Source: Chitinophaga pinensis | GTDB lineage: Bacteria; Bacteroidota; Bacteroidia; Chitinophagales; CAMDFR01 | Assembly (NCBI GenBank): GCA_945897725.1 | Contig: CAMDFR010000003.1 | Coordinates: forward strand, 1 to 64,000 | Direction: 5' to 3' | Length of the DNA stretch: 64,000 nt | Part shown: piece after piece, positions 1 through 8,693 of the stretch | Numbering within the stretch: the stretch's first letter is position 1 | How the letters are laid out: every line of letters begins with the position of its first letter | Translations under genes and position numbers: made by a program | Notes under the pieces: model-generated | What the model saw: only the letters and a program-made list of their open reading frames with translations | Told to the model about the DNA's origin: nothing | Database searches by the model: none

Positions 1-1298
1 TTAAAATCATAACCATTAATGACATTCTTTTCTCCCTGCACCCAATTTTGATAAATGATGCAATCTTTATCAAAAATACTTTTTGAGGTGATGATAAAGT
101 TAGCTTGCTTTCCTTTTTCTAAAGATCCAATCATGTCTAATGCTTTTATGAACATGGCTGGATTAAAGGTCAATGCTTTCAGTGCATACTCTTCCGATAA
201 GCCATAGGCAACGGCCTTTCTTACATTCGTCAAAAAATCTTCTCTCTTTTCTAAATCGCTGCTAGTAAAACAAAAATCTATGAGCTCTTTATGCAATAGA
301 AAAGGATTCGCTGGTGCCATTTCCCAATTTTTCATGTCTGCTAAGGAAACCATTAAGGCATCATAAGGATCCTCTACGTCATATGGTTTCGGGAAATTCA
401 ATGGCAAAATAAACTTGCCATTGGTCGCCTTTATTTCTGCGGCTCTTTGATATTCGTCGCCTGAACTCTTAAATAAATATTGTACACCAAATTCATCACC
501 AATCTTATCAGCACGAAGCACATCTAATTTATCGTTCGTCTCAAAAATCTGCACATAATTTTGATTCTTATTCCAGTTTTCTAGACTCAAATTATATTCT
601 CTTTTTTCATTGTCATTTTTATACCACATTGCGTCATAATACGTTTGACGAATCAATGCAATGGTGCCCATTTGCGAACTTGGATAACTAAGCTCGGAAC
701 TTCCCTTTTTAAACGAGAATTGATTAGACGCCATATCTTTTAGAATCACCTCATTTTCTCTCTTATTGTTAAGGTTTACCAAGGTTCCTGTGCCTCTTGC
801 AATGCCGTCCTGAACATGTGTTAACACAACACCAAAACCAATCTTCAAATATTCATCCGCCTTTTTTACATCTACGGCAAAGTTTTCAATGCCTTGTATC
901 TCTGGCTTTATGGCATCATTCCAACCAAAAGCTCCTTTTTTATTGCTGATATACTCGTCAGAGCCAGTATTCTTTTTAGAAATGGGTTGCTCTCCATAAC
1001 TACTATATAAATCGATAAAAGAAGGATATATAAACTGACCGGTCGCATCAATTTTAATAGTACCCGCTGGAATCTCAAAGACGCCTCCACAGTTCAGTAC
1101 CTTTCCATCTTTAATCAATAGATTAGCATGTTCCAGCCTAGTCTTATAATCAAGATAAATGGTAGCATTCATAAATACATACATCCCACTTTTAGGCTCA
1201 TCAACGCCATTTTTTGGGAAACTACTTATTTGTTGCCCCATCATAACGCTAAAACTAATTAGAAGTATGCCGAATAGAATATTTTTTCTCATGACCAT
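1..1298 (-). CDS. Exported amidohydrolase-family protein, partial (3' end beyond window)
   Basis: The reading frame is open from ATG at 1298 (second ATG at 1292) to the window edge, giving 432 codons and no stop. Residues 1-21 form a signal peptide ending MMGQ. After it come an amidohydrolase-type beta segment (MYVFMNATIYLD), a G-K-V turn (LLIKDGKVLNCGG) and PSFIDLYSSYG, the place where metal-dependent amidohydrolases have P-G-x-I-D-x-H-x-H. Here the two metal-binding histidines are replaced, so this half is probably catalytically dead. Near the edge, GSLEKGKQANFII is the usual end of an amidohydrolase domain, yet the frame continues. From memory, Bacteroidota have roughly 1000-residue tandem amidohydrolases with a degenerate first half and an active second half; this would fit (inference). 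A near-consensus -7 element (TACTTTCG, 1311-1318, minus) lies upstream. Confidence 0.75.
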   Translation of the reverse strand, partial: MVMRKNILFGILLISFSVMMGQQISSFPKNGVDEPKSGMYVFMNATIYLDYKTRLEHANLLIKDGKVLNCGGVFEIPAGTIKIDATGQFIYPSFIDLYSSYGEQPISKKNTGSDEYISNKKGAFGWNDAIKPEIQGIENFAVDVKKADEYLKIGFGVVLTHVQDGIARGTGTLVNLNNKRENEVILKDMASNQFSFKKGSSELSYPSSQMGTIALIRQTYYDAMWYKNDNEKREYNLSLENWNKNQNYVQIFETNDKLDVLRADKIGDEFGVQYLFKSSGDEYQRAAEIKATNGKFILPLNFPKPYDVEDPYDALMVSLADMKNWEMAPANPFLLHKELIDFCFTSSDLEKREDFLTNVRKAVAYGLSEEYALKALTFNPAMFIKALDMIGSLEKGKQANFIITSKSIFDKDCIIYQNWVQGEKNVINGYDF

Positions 1299-1347
1299 TT
1301 TTTTTCACTACGAAAGTAAGATAATTTAAATAAAAGCATATAGATGA

Positions 1348-1396
1348 GGCGGTATTGTCGGCTTTCTGAACAACTATTCAACGTCAATAGCCCGCC
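1348..1396. repeat. Imperfect 10-bp inverted repeat in the 1299-1407 gap
   Basis: GGCGGTATTG (1348-1357) pairs with CAATA-gc-CCGCC (1385-1396), a 10-bp stem with a two-base bulge and a 27-base loop. It lies downstream of the hypothetical gene at 1408-1896 and upstream of the amidohydrolase gene, both on the minus strand. No clear T-run follows on the minus strand, so a terminator role is only possible. Confidence 0.5.
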
Positions 1397-1407
1397 GGCA
1401 TTAATTC

Positions 1408-1896
1408 TTAAAAACTAGAGAGCTCCTTAAAATAATCATATTGCAAATCTTCATGCAAGGAGGCAACCAGAGTGTTGATTTTTTTTAGCTGCGATTGAAA
1501 AAGATTATGGAGTGTTTTACTTTTCTCATATTGAATGCCAGAGGCTTTCAATTTCTTCAGAAAATAAATGAGCAAATCAGCCTCCACCTCTTTCTCTCCA
1601 ATGTACTTGCTATATTTATTTACCAAGCGAAGTATTTTTCTGATACTCTTTTTTACAAAATAAAGATTCAAGTCTATATTAATGGCTTCATATAAATCGT
1701 CCACCTCTTGTTTAATTTCTTGCACAAATTTTTGTTTGTCCCCAGATTCGAACAAAAGATAGGTAAGCAATTCTTTGTTTTCTTTTTTGTATTTAATAAG
1801 TTCCAAGCATAATTCGACCAACCTCTTTTCAGGCTGCTCTATCAATTCTTTCTTCAATTCGCTAATGCTGGCTGCTTTCATTTTTCTTAGTTTCAA
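1408..1896 (-). CDS. Hypothetical cytoplasmic helical protein, 162 aa
   Basis: I do not recognise the family. The protein is Lys/Glu/Leu-rich with long predicted helices (residues about 10-75 and 80-160), no signal peptide, no membrane segment and no cysteine-based metal site, so a soluble all-helical protein is the simplest reading. Two starts are possible, at 1896 (MKLRKMKAAS) or at the internal methionine at 1881. It stands alone on the minus strand, 109 bases from the amidohydrolase gene. Upstream of its start lies copy 1 of the structured repeat (1936-2029). Codon use resembles its neighbours, and the long uninterrupted frame with no better overlapping candidate supports it as a real gene. 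Confidence 0.7.
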   Translation of the reverse strand: MKLRKMKAASISELKKELIEQPEKRLVELCLELIKYKKENKELLTYLLFESGDKQKFVQEIKQEVDDLYEAINIDLNLYFVKKSIRKILRLVNKYSKYIGEKEVEADLLIYFLKKLKASGIQYEKSKTLHNLFQSQLKKINTLVASLHEDLQYDYFKELSSF

Positions 1897-1935
1897 AAAT
1901 AGTCATTTGATAGCAAAACACTTCTTATCATTTTG

Positions 1936-2029
1936 GCGTGCCACCGGCAAACAAGAGCCATTGCCGCTGTCAGGCTGTACACTTGTAGGCCACAAATACA
2001 GGTGGCGCTACCGTTGCCATCCTTCACGC
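1936..2029 (+). repeat. Structured intergenic repeat, copy 1 (three-stem element)
   Basis: The closing stem pairs GCGTG (1936-1940) with CACGC (2025-2029). Arm 2 is CGGCAA (1945-1950) with TTGCCG (1961-1966). Arm 3 is TAGGCCAC (1986-1993) with GTGGC-g-CTA (2002-2010), 8 bp with one bulged G at 2007. The linker holds GGCTGTACA, and the 3' strand reads GCTACCGTTGCCATCCTT before the closing stem. The same plan recurs at 24432-24502 and 38011-38152. The short open frame across it on the plus strand is not a credible gene. Confidence 0.7.
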
Positions 2030-2119
2030 TTTACATTCCATGTCAAAAAAAGTGATCACTATAATTCCATAGCGCAACAATTAGCTATTATTCATTTGTT
2101 AAAAAGAACTTAGTTTTAC

Positions 2120-2923
2120 ATGATGGAAAAACAAGTAGTTTATAAGGACATCACTGTCAACTATGAGAAACAAGGCAAGGGTGAAGCAGTGTTTTTTATT
2201 CATGGTTTTTGTGAGGATCATACCATGTGGGAAGCTATCATCCCGAAACTAACAAAGGAATATAGCATCCTATGTCCTGATCTGCCAGGCTTTGGAAAAA
2301 GCAGTTTAGGAAATGAACCATTAAGTATCGTTTGGATGGCCGAAATGATAGATTTTATATTGACGTGCGAAAAGATAGAAACCTGCACCATCATCGGTCA
2401 CTCTCTTGGGGCATATGTAGGTATTCATTTTGCAGAGTTGTATCCAGATAAAATAAAAGCTTTAGGCTTTATCAATTCGCACGTGTTTGATGATGGAGAG
2501 GAAAAGCGAATGAATAGAAAAAAAAGTATTGAATTCATCCGAAACCATACAGCGAAATTATTTATCAGGGAATTAATCAATAATTTATTTTCAGAACGTT
2601 TTAAGAAAGATCATAAGGATACTGTTCTTGCACTGATCAAAGAAGCTCAGTTAAATATCACAGATGAAGCAGTTATTGCAAATCTTCAGGCAATGGCAGC
2701 TAGAGCCGATAAACAAGACGTGTTAAAAAAGTTTAGCAAGCCTGTACTCTTTCTTATCGGAGAAGAGGACGCTACTATCCCTATTGAGCAAAGTATGCGC
2801 CAAGTAAGTTTTCCTATGCAGAGCGACATACATGTCCGACAGCGCGTCGCCCACATGAGTATCTATGAAGATAGGGCCTATTCTATAGAAGCCATTTATA
2901 GCTTCCTACGTAGAAATGATTAA
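2120..2923 (+). CDS. Alpha/beta-fold hydrolase, 267 aa
   Basis: This is a serine hydrolase of the alpha/beta-hydrolase fold. The oxyanion-hole motif HGF is at residues 28-30, the nucleophile elbow GHSLG puts Ser95 in place, the acid is in the GEEDATIP turn (about residue 217), and the catalytic His is in VAHMSIYED near residue 245. Length is typical of esterase/epoxide-hydrolase/MhpC-like members. The substrate cannot be read from the sequence. There is no signal peptide, so it is cytoplasmic. Two tandem ATGs open the frame (2120, 2123). It stands on its own; after the stop, TAACAAT (2927-2933) and ATTGTTA (2945-2951) could form a weak AT-rich hairpin before the next gene. Confidence 0.88.
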   Translation: MMEKQVVYKDITVNYEKQGKGEAVFFIHGFCEDHTMWEAIIPKLTKEYSILCPDLPGFGKSSLGNEPLSIVWMAEMIDFILTCEKIETCTIIGHSLGAYVGIHFAELYPDKIKALGFINSHVFDDGEEKRMNRKKSIEFIRNHTAKLFIRELINNLFSERFKKDHKDTVLALIKEAQLNITDEAVIANLQAMAARADKQDVLKKFSKPVLFLIGEEDATIPIEQSMRQVSFPMQSDIHVRQRVAHMSIYEDRAYSIEAIYSFLRRND

Positions 2924-2988
2924 TTTTAACAATCTTATTATTTAATTGTTAGTATTTTAGCACAGCAAGAAAACAACAACAGGCTCCA

Positions 2989-5900
2989 TTGAAAAACTGG
3001 ATTTATATTTTACTAATGTCCATGTTACTTTATTCAACCAATATGTTCGCAACACATATTGTGGGAGGAGTTATGTATTATAGATATATTGGCAGTAATA
3101 GATATGAAATCACCATGAAAATCTATAGAGATTGTGGAGATCTTATCAATACTGGATTTGATGGCGGTCTCAATAGAGATGGAACTGATGCACCTGCGTT
3201 AATCGTCTCCCTCTTTAAAGAAAGTGATAATTCCCTGCAGCAGGAAATCACAGGAATTACACCTGTCATCACACGTGTGGAACCTGTTATTACCAATCCA
3301 TGTCTTGACCCAACTAATATTTGTGTAGAAGAAGGGGTATATACTTTCACAGTAACCGTACCCAATACCACTGATGCTTTTTATGTCTCCTATTTGAGAT
3401 GCTGCAGAAACAACTCCATCGACAATCTAGTAACACCTGGCGATATAGGTTCAACAGTAACGGTCAGACTCCCTCCCATTGCAACACAATTAAATAATAA
3501 TGCCGTCTATATAAATTTCCCTCCTATATACATCTGTCAAAACTCACCACTTGTTTTTGATCACTCTGCCACCGATATCGACGGAGATTCTTTGTATTAT
3601 GAACTTTGTAATCCGCTCAATGGACTAGACAATATCGTTCCTGTAGCGAGTTCTGGTGATTCGAGATCAGTCGGACCCTATGCCCCTGTAACCTTTCTTG
3701 CTCCCTATTCTTCATCCAATCCGCTTGGCACTCCAATATTACCCGCAACGCCGATTGACATCGACCACAACACTGGTCTAATCACAGGTTCTGCTCCTAA
3801 TCTTGGCCAATTCGTAGTAGGCGTTTGTGTGCATGAGTTTAGGGATGGTGTTGAATTGTGCAATACACTCCGAGACTTTCAATTCAACGTGGTTACTTGT
3901 CCCATACCGGTTTCAAACATACCCAGCTCTCGAATCGACCCATCAACAGGCATTGGAGATTTCATTGTGAATTGCGATAATTTTGACGTCTCTTTCATCA
4001 ACCGAAGTGTAAGAGCCACAAGATACCATTGGGATTTTGGGGTTGCTGGAACAGCACTTGATACTTCTAACATTACGAGTCCTTCATTCACTTATCCAGA
4101 TAGCGGTACTTATTTGGTAACCTTAGTCTCGTATAATGATTTAAATTGCCTTGATACCGCCTCTGCCTTTGTAAAAATCTATCCTTTGACTTTCGATTTT
4201 ACATTTACCAATGAGTGCAAAGATACAGCTGTTAGATTCACCAGTAATGTCGGAAGTATCTCAGGTGGTATTGCTAGTTACTCATGGAATTTTGGAGATG
4301 CCTCTACTTCACCTGCTGCAAATCCATCACATTTGTATGCTTTGCCAGGTACCTATAGTGTTTCTTTAAGAATAAGATCTAGCAAGGGATGTGACAAAAC
4401 TGTTACCAAATCAGTTATCATTAATCCTCTTCCTGTTGCATCCTTTACCGTAGATTCTGCCTGTGTGGGCGTACCCACAGGATTCGTTAATACAAGCACA
4501 GGTTCCATTGTTAGATATAGTTGGAACTTTGGAGATGGAAGTCCTAACAGTACCGCAAGAACACCTATTCATTCTTATGCACTTGCAGGCACATACCCTG
4601 TCACACTTATCGTTTGGACAGATAGTGGATGTAGAAGTAGCATTACTCAAAATGTGATAGTGCATCCCTTGCCTATCATCATCACAAATAATGATACTAA
4701 TATTTGCCCAAGAGATACCGTACGGCTTAACGCAAGTGGTGGCAGTATTTACAAATGGACACCTTCACTTGGCTTATCTTCTACAGTTATCCCAAATCCT
4801 ATTGCAACACCAAGTATAAGTACCGACTATACCTTGCAAGTCATCGATCTCAATCGTTGCCAAAGTTTTGACACGATAAAAATTATTGTTTTTATTCTTC
4901 CATTGGTGGATGCAGGACCAGACACTTCTGTTTGCCTTGCTGCAGGAAGCTTTAGAGACAGCGCACAACTCAATGCTTCAGGTGGAGTTTCATATTTATG
5001 GACACCTTCTTTTTCTTTAAGTAATAATAGTATTGCCAATCCTTGGGCAAGTCCAGACACCAACACTTATTACTATGTAACGATTACCGATACAAATAAT
5101 TGTAAACAAAGAGATAGCGCTAGAGTAGTTGTACTTGATCCACAGATAGATATCATTACTACAAAGGATACAGGTTTATGTATTTATGATAGCATCCTCA
5201 TTAATGTCGCCGACCAAGGACTCATTACCACCTATAATTGGTCACCAACACTTGGCCTCAGCAATGCCAATACTCGACTTCCTTATTTCTTTCCATTAGA
5301 CACAACACTTTATATCCTTACCATCAGCAATTATTGTTATACAAAAAATGACAGTGTATTGGTGAAGGTATATCCGCTACCAACCATTTCAGCAGGCAAT
5401 CTCGACTCTATTTGTTATGGAGATTCGATTCAACTTGTCGCTACTGGAGGGATCATTTATAGATGGGATCCCAATAGCACACTTAGTAACGATACCATAG
5501 CAGATCCAATAGCCACTCCTTTAGTTAACAATCGTTATTTCGTAAATGTAACAGACACACTAGGCTGCTCTAATCGTGATTCCGTAGATATCCTAGTATT
5601 TCTTCCTCCAAATGCAAGAATTTTAACTTTACCGTTGAAAATTTGTCAAGGGGATACCATTACCATGCAAGCTACTGGTGGTATAAAATATGTTTGGCAC
5701 AATGGCCAAACGCTTATCACAGATAGTATTCAAAACAGTTCGGCTGCAATAATAATGGATACGATCATGTACTATGTGGATGTTGAAAATGTTCATGGAT
5801 GTCACAGCAATGATACTGTGATTATAAAACCACAATTACCTGTGCAGGCCATTGCATGGAATGATACCGCAGGCTGTCGTGGACTAGTAACTAGACTCAA

Positions 5901-6573
5901 TGCAAGTGGTGGCTATTACTATCATTGGTCTCCACCAACATATTTAACTGATCCAGACATTCCAAATCCGAATACAAAACCAGACTCAACCATCACCTAT
6001 ACCGTTAACGTTTCCAACGATTGTTTCGATGATGACACAAGTATAACAATTACCATTTATCAGCTTCCTGTGGCGAATGCTGGTCCCGATAATACAATTT
6101 ACAGAAACCAAACGACCACGCTTACTGGAACAGGCGGCGAGACATATACATGGTATCCTGTGAGTGGCTTAAACAATCCCGATGATGCCGTTACCGTGGC
6201 CGCACCACTGACTACAACCAAATATATTCTGACAGTGACTGATTTGGATGGTTGCGTTAACTACGATACAGTAATCGTTTATGTTTTAAAGGATGTGGTG
6301 CTTTTAATTCCAACCGCTTTCTCTCCCAATAATGATGGTGTAAATGACATTTTCCGCATTGCAAAATACCTTAATATTGAAAGATTGATAAACTTCTCTG
6401 TTTTTAATAGATGGGGAAATCTAGTTTTTGAAACAAATGATATTGAAGCCGGATGGGATGGAACATACAAAGGAAGAGAACAGCTTTTAGGCGTTTATGT
6501 CTGGTTTGTAAAAGCATTAGATTATGACGGTAACACCATTATAAGAAAAGGAAATGTAACTTTACTGAGATAA
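2989..6573 (+). CDS. Secreted PKD-repeat protein with type IX secretion C-terminal domain, 1194 aa
   Basis: Large cell-surface or secreted protein. TTG at 2989 is preferred as the start because it gives a complete signal peptide (KNWIYILLM...MFA, cleavage near residue 21); the first ATG would remove most of it. An N-terminal region that begins ATHIVGG leads to PKD-like modules (about residues 310-560, WNFGD and HSYALAGTYPVTL signatures). Six or seven repeats of about 75-90 residues follow (about 560-1100) with the pattern C-x-GD-x5-L-x-A-x-GG-x2-Y-x-W-x-P and an end like YxVxVTDxxGC. Residues 1104-1194 are a type B T9SS sorting domain of the gliding-motility-associated kind (PTAFSPNNDGVND, FNRWGNLVFE, GWDGTYKG, GVYVW). 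It should cross the outer membrane through the T9SS, whose machinery is not in the window. Role is probably adhesion or matrix (inference). Confidence 0.9.
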   Translation: MKNWIYILLMSMLLYSTNMFATHIVGGVMYYRYIGSNRYEITMKIYRDCGDLINTGFDGGLNRDGTDAPALIVSLFKESDNSLQQEITGITPVITRVEPVITNPCLDPTNICVEEGVYTFTVTVPNTTDAFYVSYLRCCRNNSIDNLVTPGDIGSTVTVRLPPIATQLNNNAVYINFPPIYICQNSPLVFDHSATDIDGDSLYYELCNPLNGLDNIVPVASSGDSRSVGPYAPVTFLAPYSSSNPLGTPILPATPIDIDHNTGLITGSAPNLGQFVVGVCVHEFRDGVELCNTLRDFQFNVVTCPIPVSNIPSSRIDPSTGIGDFIVNCDNFDVSFINRSVRATRYHWDFGVAGTALDTSNITSPSFTYPDSGTYLVTLVSYNDLNCLDTASAFVKIYPLTFDFTFTNECKDTAVRFTSNVGSISGGIASYSWNFGDASTSPAANPSHLYALPGTYSVSLRIRSSKGCDKTVTKSVIINPLPVASFTVDSACVGVPTGFVNTSTGSIVRYSWNFGDGSPNSTARTPIHSYALAGTYPVTLIVWTDSGCRSSITQNVIVHPLPIIITNNDTNICPRDTVRLNASGGSIYKWTPSLGLSSTVIPNPIATPSISTDYTLQVIDLNRCQSFDTIKIIVFILPLVDAGPDTSVCLAAGSFRDSAQLNASGGVSYLWTPSFSLSNNSIANPWASPDTNTYYYVTITDTNNCKQRDSARVVVLDPQIDIITTKDTGLCIYDSILINVADQGLITTYNWSPTLGLSNANTRLPYFFPLDTTLYILTISNYCYTKNDSVLVKVYPLPTISAGNLDSICYGDSIQLVATGGIIYRWDPNSTLSNDTIADPIATPLVNNRYFVNVTDTLGCSNRDSVDILVFLPPNARILTLPLKICQGDTITMQATGGIKYVWHNGQTLITDSIQNSSAAIIMDTIMYYVDVENVHGCHSNDTVIIKPQLPVQAIAWNDTAGCRGLVTRLNASGGYYYHWSPPTYLTDPDIPNPNTKPDSTITYTVNVSNDCFDDDTSITITIYQLPVANAGPDNTIYRNQTTTLTGTGGETYTWYPVSGLNNPDDAVTVAAPLTTTKYILTVTDLDGCVNYDTVIVYVLKDVVLLIPTAFSPNNDGVNDIFRIAKYLNIERLINFSVFNRWGNLVFETNDIEAGWDGTYKGREQLLGVYVWFVKALDYDGNTIIRKGNVTLLR

Positions 6574-6624
6574 ACGCTTTCAACAAACTATAACATTTTT
6601 TAATATACGCGAATTGGCATAATC

Positions 6625-6655
6625 ATTGTAAAGATTCAAGTAATTTGTAATTTTG
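6625..6655 (+). promoter_or_regulatory. Bacteroidota-type promoter for the DUF1573 gene
   Basis: ATTG (6625-6628), 19 bases, then TAATTTTG (6648-6655). This matches the Bacteroidota consensus TTTG-N19-TAnnTTTG at all but one position. The start codon is 28 bases downstream of the -7 element. Confidence 0.6.
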
Positions 6656-6683
6656 TATTCAGTTAACCTATAAATCGTCGATT

Positions 6684-7175
6684 ATGAAAAAAATGATTTT
6701 CTCTGCAAGTATTTGCTTGTTTTTTGTAGCAAATAGTTTTGCTCAAAATGCAACAACCACGTCTAATACCCCTTTAGCACCTCCAGTTGTTGTAAATCCG
6801 AACGCACCTAAAATTATGTTTAAAGAAAATGAGTTCGATTTCAAATCAGTGGAAGAAGGTCCTAAAGTAACACATGAGTTTCTATTTACCAACAAGGGAA
6901 AAGAAGCTTTGGTTTTATCGAATGTTAAAGCATCTTGTGGTTGTACCACTCCAGTTTGGCCTAAAGAACCTATCTTACCAGGTCAAGAAGGGAGAATATT
7001 AGTGACTTACAATACAGCGGGTAGACCAGGTCCATTTACTAAAACGATTACGATTACCTCTAATGCTGATGAGCCTAACAAAGTGATTACCATCAGGGGT
7101 GCCGTTACGTCTGTTCCGGAAAAAAATACAGTGCCCATTAAAGAAGGCAATATGTTGAGTCCTGATAACCAATAA
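6684..7175 (+). CDS. DUF1573 exported protein, 163 aa
   Basis: The signal peptide covers residues 1-20 (MKKMIFSAS...NSFAQ), followed by a Thr/Pro-rich linker and one DUF1573 domain (about residues 44-145), an immunoglobulin-like fold. Family marks are FDFKSVEEGPKVTHEF, the Cys pair in KASCGCTTPVWP, and the closing ITITSNADEP. Family members are periplasmic or surface-associated and their function is not known. The gene has its own promoter (6625-6655) and a strong terminator (7196-7226), so it is probably transcribed alone. Confidence 0.88.
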   Translation: MKKMIFSASICLFFVANSFAQNATTTSNTPLAPPVVVNPNAPKIMFKENEFDFKSVEEGPKVTHEFLFTNKGKEALVLSNVKASCGCTTPVWPKEPILPGQEGRILVTYNTAGRPGPFTKTITITSNADEPNKVITIRGAVTSVPEKNTVPIKEGNMLSPDNQ

Positions 7176-7195
7176 GTAGTTTTATTATAATCTTA

Positions 7196-7226
7196 AACGC
7201 TAACCTTCAAGTTGGCGTTTTTTTTT
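7196..7226 (+). terminator. Rho-independent terminator after the DUF1573 gene
   Basis: AACGCTAAC (7196-7204) pairs with GTTGGCGTT (7211-7219) with one T-G wobble around a six-base loop, directly followed by a run of T to 7226. Confidence 0.85.
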
Positions 7227-7382
7227 GCCTAGTGATGCATTCCTACACTTTTAAGTCCTCTTCAAATTTTTAAGCGATGAGAAACAGTAGAATACGCAAA
7301 GTAAGAAGGAACTGGAATTTGAGTTTGTTATAATTCTTGATAGAAATTGGACAGAAAACACCCACAAAAAATACTTTTTCCA

Positions 7383-7390
7383 TACCTTTG
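7383..7390 (+). promoter_or_regulatory. -7 element TACCTTTG, four bases before the aminotransferase ATG
   Basis: Perfect TAnnTTTG match. No TTTG-like -33 box is at the expected spacing. The ATG at 7395 begins four bases after the element, so the transcript would be nearly leaderless. This favours 7395 over the earlier in-frame start at 7347, which lies upstream of the promoter. Confidence 0.5.
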
Positions 7391-7394
7391 CAAC

Positions 7395-8585
7395 ATGCCA
7401 AAAATATCAACAAGAGGAAATCATATGCCATCTTCTCCAATTAGGAAGTTAGTGCCGTATGCAGAAGCAGCAAAAAAAAGAGGAATCAAAGTTTTTCATT
7501 TAAATATTGGACAACCCGATATTAAAACACCTGAAGTAGCTCTAAATGCGGTGAAAAATGCAGATCTTAAAGTGTTGGAATATTCACATAGTGCAGGGAA
7601 CGAAAGTTATCGAAAAAAACTCGCCTTGTATTATCAAAAACATGGAATCAACATTACAGAGAATCAACTCATGATTACAGTTGGAGGTTCTGAGGCTATT
7701 CAGTTCGGGCTTTATTCATGCTTAGACGCTGGTGATGAAGTTATTATTCCAGAGCCGTTTTATGCGAATTATAATGGATTTGCGACAGCCGGAGATATTA
7801 TTGTAAAACCTATCACCTCTACCATTGAAACTGGTTTTGCCTTACCTGCTATTGAAGAATTTGAAAAACTAATCACTCCTAAAACAAAAGCAATCATTAT
7901 TTGCAATCCAAATAATCCAACGGGCTATTTGTACTCAAAAGAAGAATTATTGCACTTGCGTGAAATTGTCTTGAAGCATGATTTGTATTTATTTGCCGAC
8001 GAGGTATATAGAGAATTTTGTTATGATGGACAAACACATACTTCCATATTAAACCTCGACGGGTTGGAAGAAAACGCCATTGTAGTCGATAGTATTTCTA
8101 AAAGATTTAGTGCTTGTGGGGCAAGAATAGGTTGTCTAATCACACGAAATAAAAATGTAATTGATACGGCAATGAAATTTGCTCAGGCCAGATTGAGTCC
8201 TCCGTCATTAGGGCAAATCGTTGGGGAAGCGGCATTAGACACTCCTGCCGACTATTTTGAGGAAGTGTACCAAGAATATATCTCCAGAAGAAATAATATT
8301 GTCGAAAAATTAAATTCCATCCCAGGTGTCAAATGCCCAAACCCAGGTGGCGCTTTTTATGCAATGATAGAACTACCTGTAATGGATGCCGACAAATTCT
8401 GTCAGTGGCTACTAGAAGATTTTAATTTTGAAGGAAAAACAGTGATGATGGCTCCAGGTTCTGGCTTCTATTCTACGCCAGGCATGGGTAAAAACCAGGC
8501 TAGAGTTGCTTATGTACTTAAAAATGAAGATATAAACCAAGCAGTAGAATGTTTGGCAGAAGCGCTAAAAGTATATAAAGACTAA
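7395..8585 (+). CDS. PLP-dependent class I aminotransferase, 396 aa
   Basis: Fold-type I aminotransferase of the AspC/AAT family, transferring an amino group between an amino acid and a 2-oxo acid in the cytoplasm. The PLP-binding lysine is Lys236 in VDSISKRFSACG. NPNNPTG (161-167), ADEVYREF (Asp192, Tyr195) and the C-terminal Arg in GKNQARVAYV complete the active site. A longer frame opens at 7347, but the promoter-like TACCTTTG at 7383-7390 and the usual N-terminus of the family support 7395. The substrate (aspartate, aromatic or branched-chain) cannot be decided here. It stands alone between the DUF1573 terminator and L31. Confidence 0.88.
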   Translation: MPKISTRGNHMPSSPIRKLVPYAEAAKKRGIKVFHLNIGQPDIKTPEVALNAVKNADLKVLEYSHSAGNESYRKKLALYYQKHGINITENQLMITVGGSEAIQFGLYSCLDAGDEVIIPEPFYANYNGFATAGDIIVKPITSTIETGFALPAIEEFEKLITPKTKAIIICNPNNPTGYLYSKEELLHLREIVLKHDLYLFADEVYREFCYDGQTHTSILNLDGLEENAIVVDSISKRFSACGARIGCLITRNKNVIDTAMKFAQARLSPPSLGQIVGEAALDTPADYFEEVYQEYISRRNNIVEKLNSIPGVKCPNPGGAFYAMIELPVMDADKFCQWLLEDFNFEGKTVMMAPGSGFYSTPGMGKNQARVAYVLKNEDINQAVECLAEALKVYKD

Positions 8586-8611
8586 ATTATCATCAAAAAA
8601 ACTGCTAAAAG

Positions 8612-8642
8612 TTTAATAAAAAACAAAAAAGTGGTATCTTTG
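8612..8642 (+). promoter_or_regulatory. Promoter of the L31 gene
   Basis: TTTA (8612-8615), exactly 19 bases, then TATCTTTG (8635-8642), one mismatch from the Bacteroidota consensus. Transcription would begin near 8648 and leave a leader of about 45 bases. Confidence 0.6.
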
Positions 8643-8659
8643 CCATCCGATTTTTAACA

Positions 8660-8675
8660 CACGGCAACATCCGTG
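8660..8675 (+). promoter_or_regulatory. Small hairpin in the L31 5' leader
   Basis: CACGG (8660-8664) pairs with CCGTG (8671-8675) around CAACAT. It sits 18 bases before the L31 ATG. A role in autoregulation, common for ribosomal proteins, is speculation. Confidence 0.35.
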
Positions 8676-8693
8676 ACCAAAAAAAGCAATAAA

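Noticed and set aside
1775-2113. 112-codon plus-strand frame over the repeat at 1936-2029
   Set aside because: It is antisense to the 162-aa gene in its first half and consists of the structured repeat in its second half.
2927-2951. TAACAAT/ATTGTTA hairpin as terminator of the alpha/beta-hydrolase gene
   Set aside because: AT-only pairing and no T-run; mentioned in the gene entry but not called.
7347-7394. Start of the aminotransferase at 7347
   Set aside because: The promoter-like TACCTTTG (7383-7390) would be inside the coding region and the extra N-terminus is not shared with the family; ATG 7395 is preferred.
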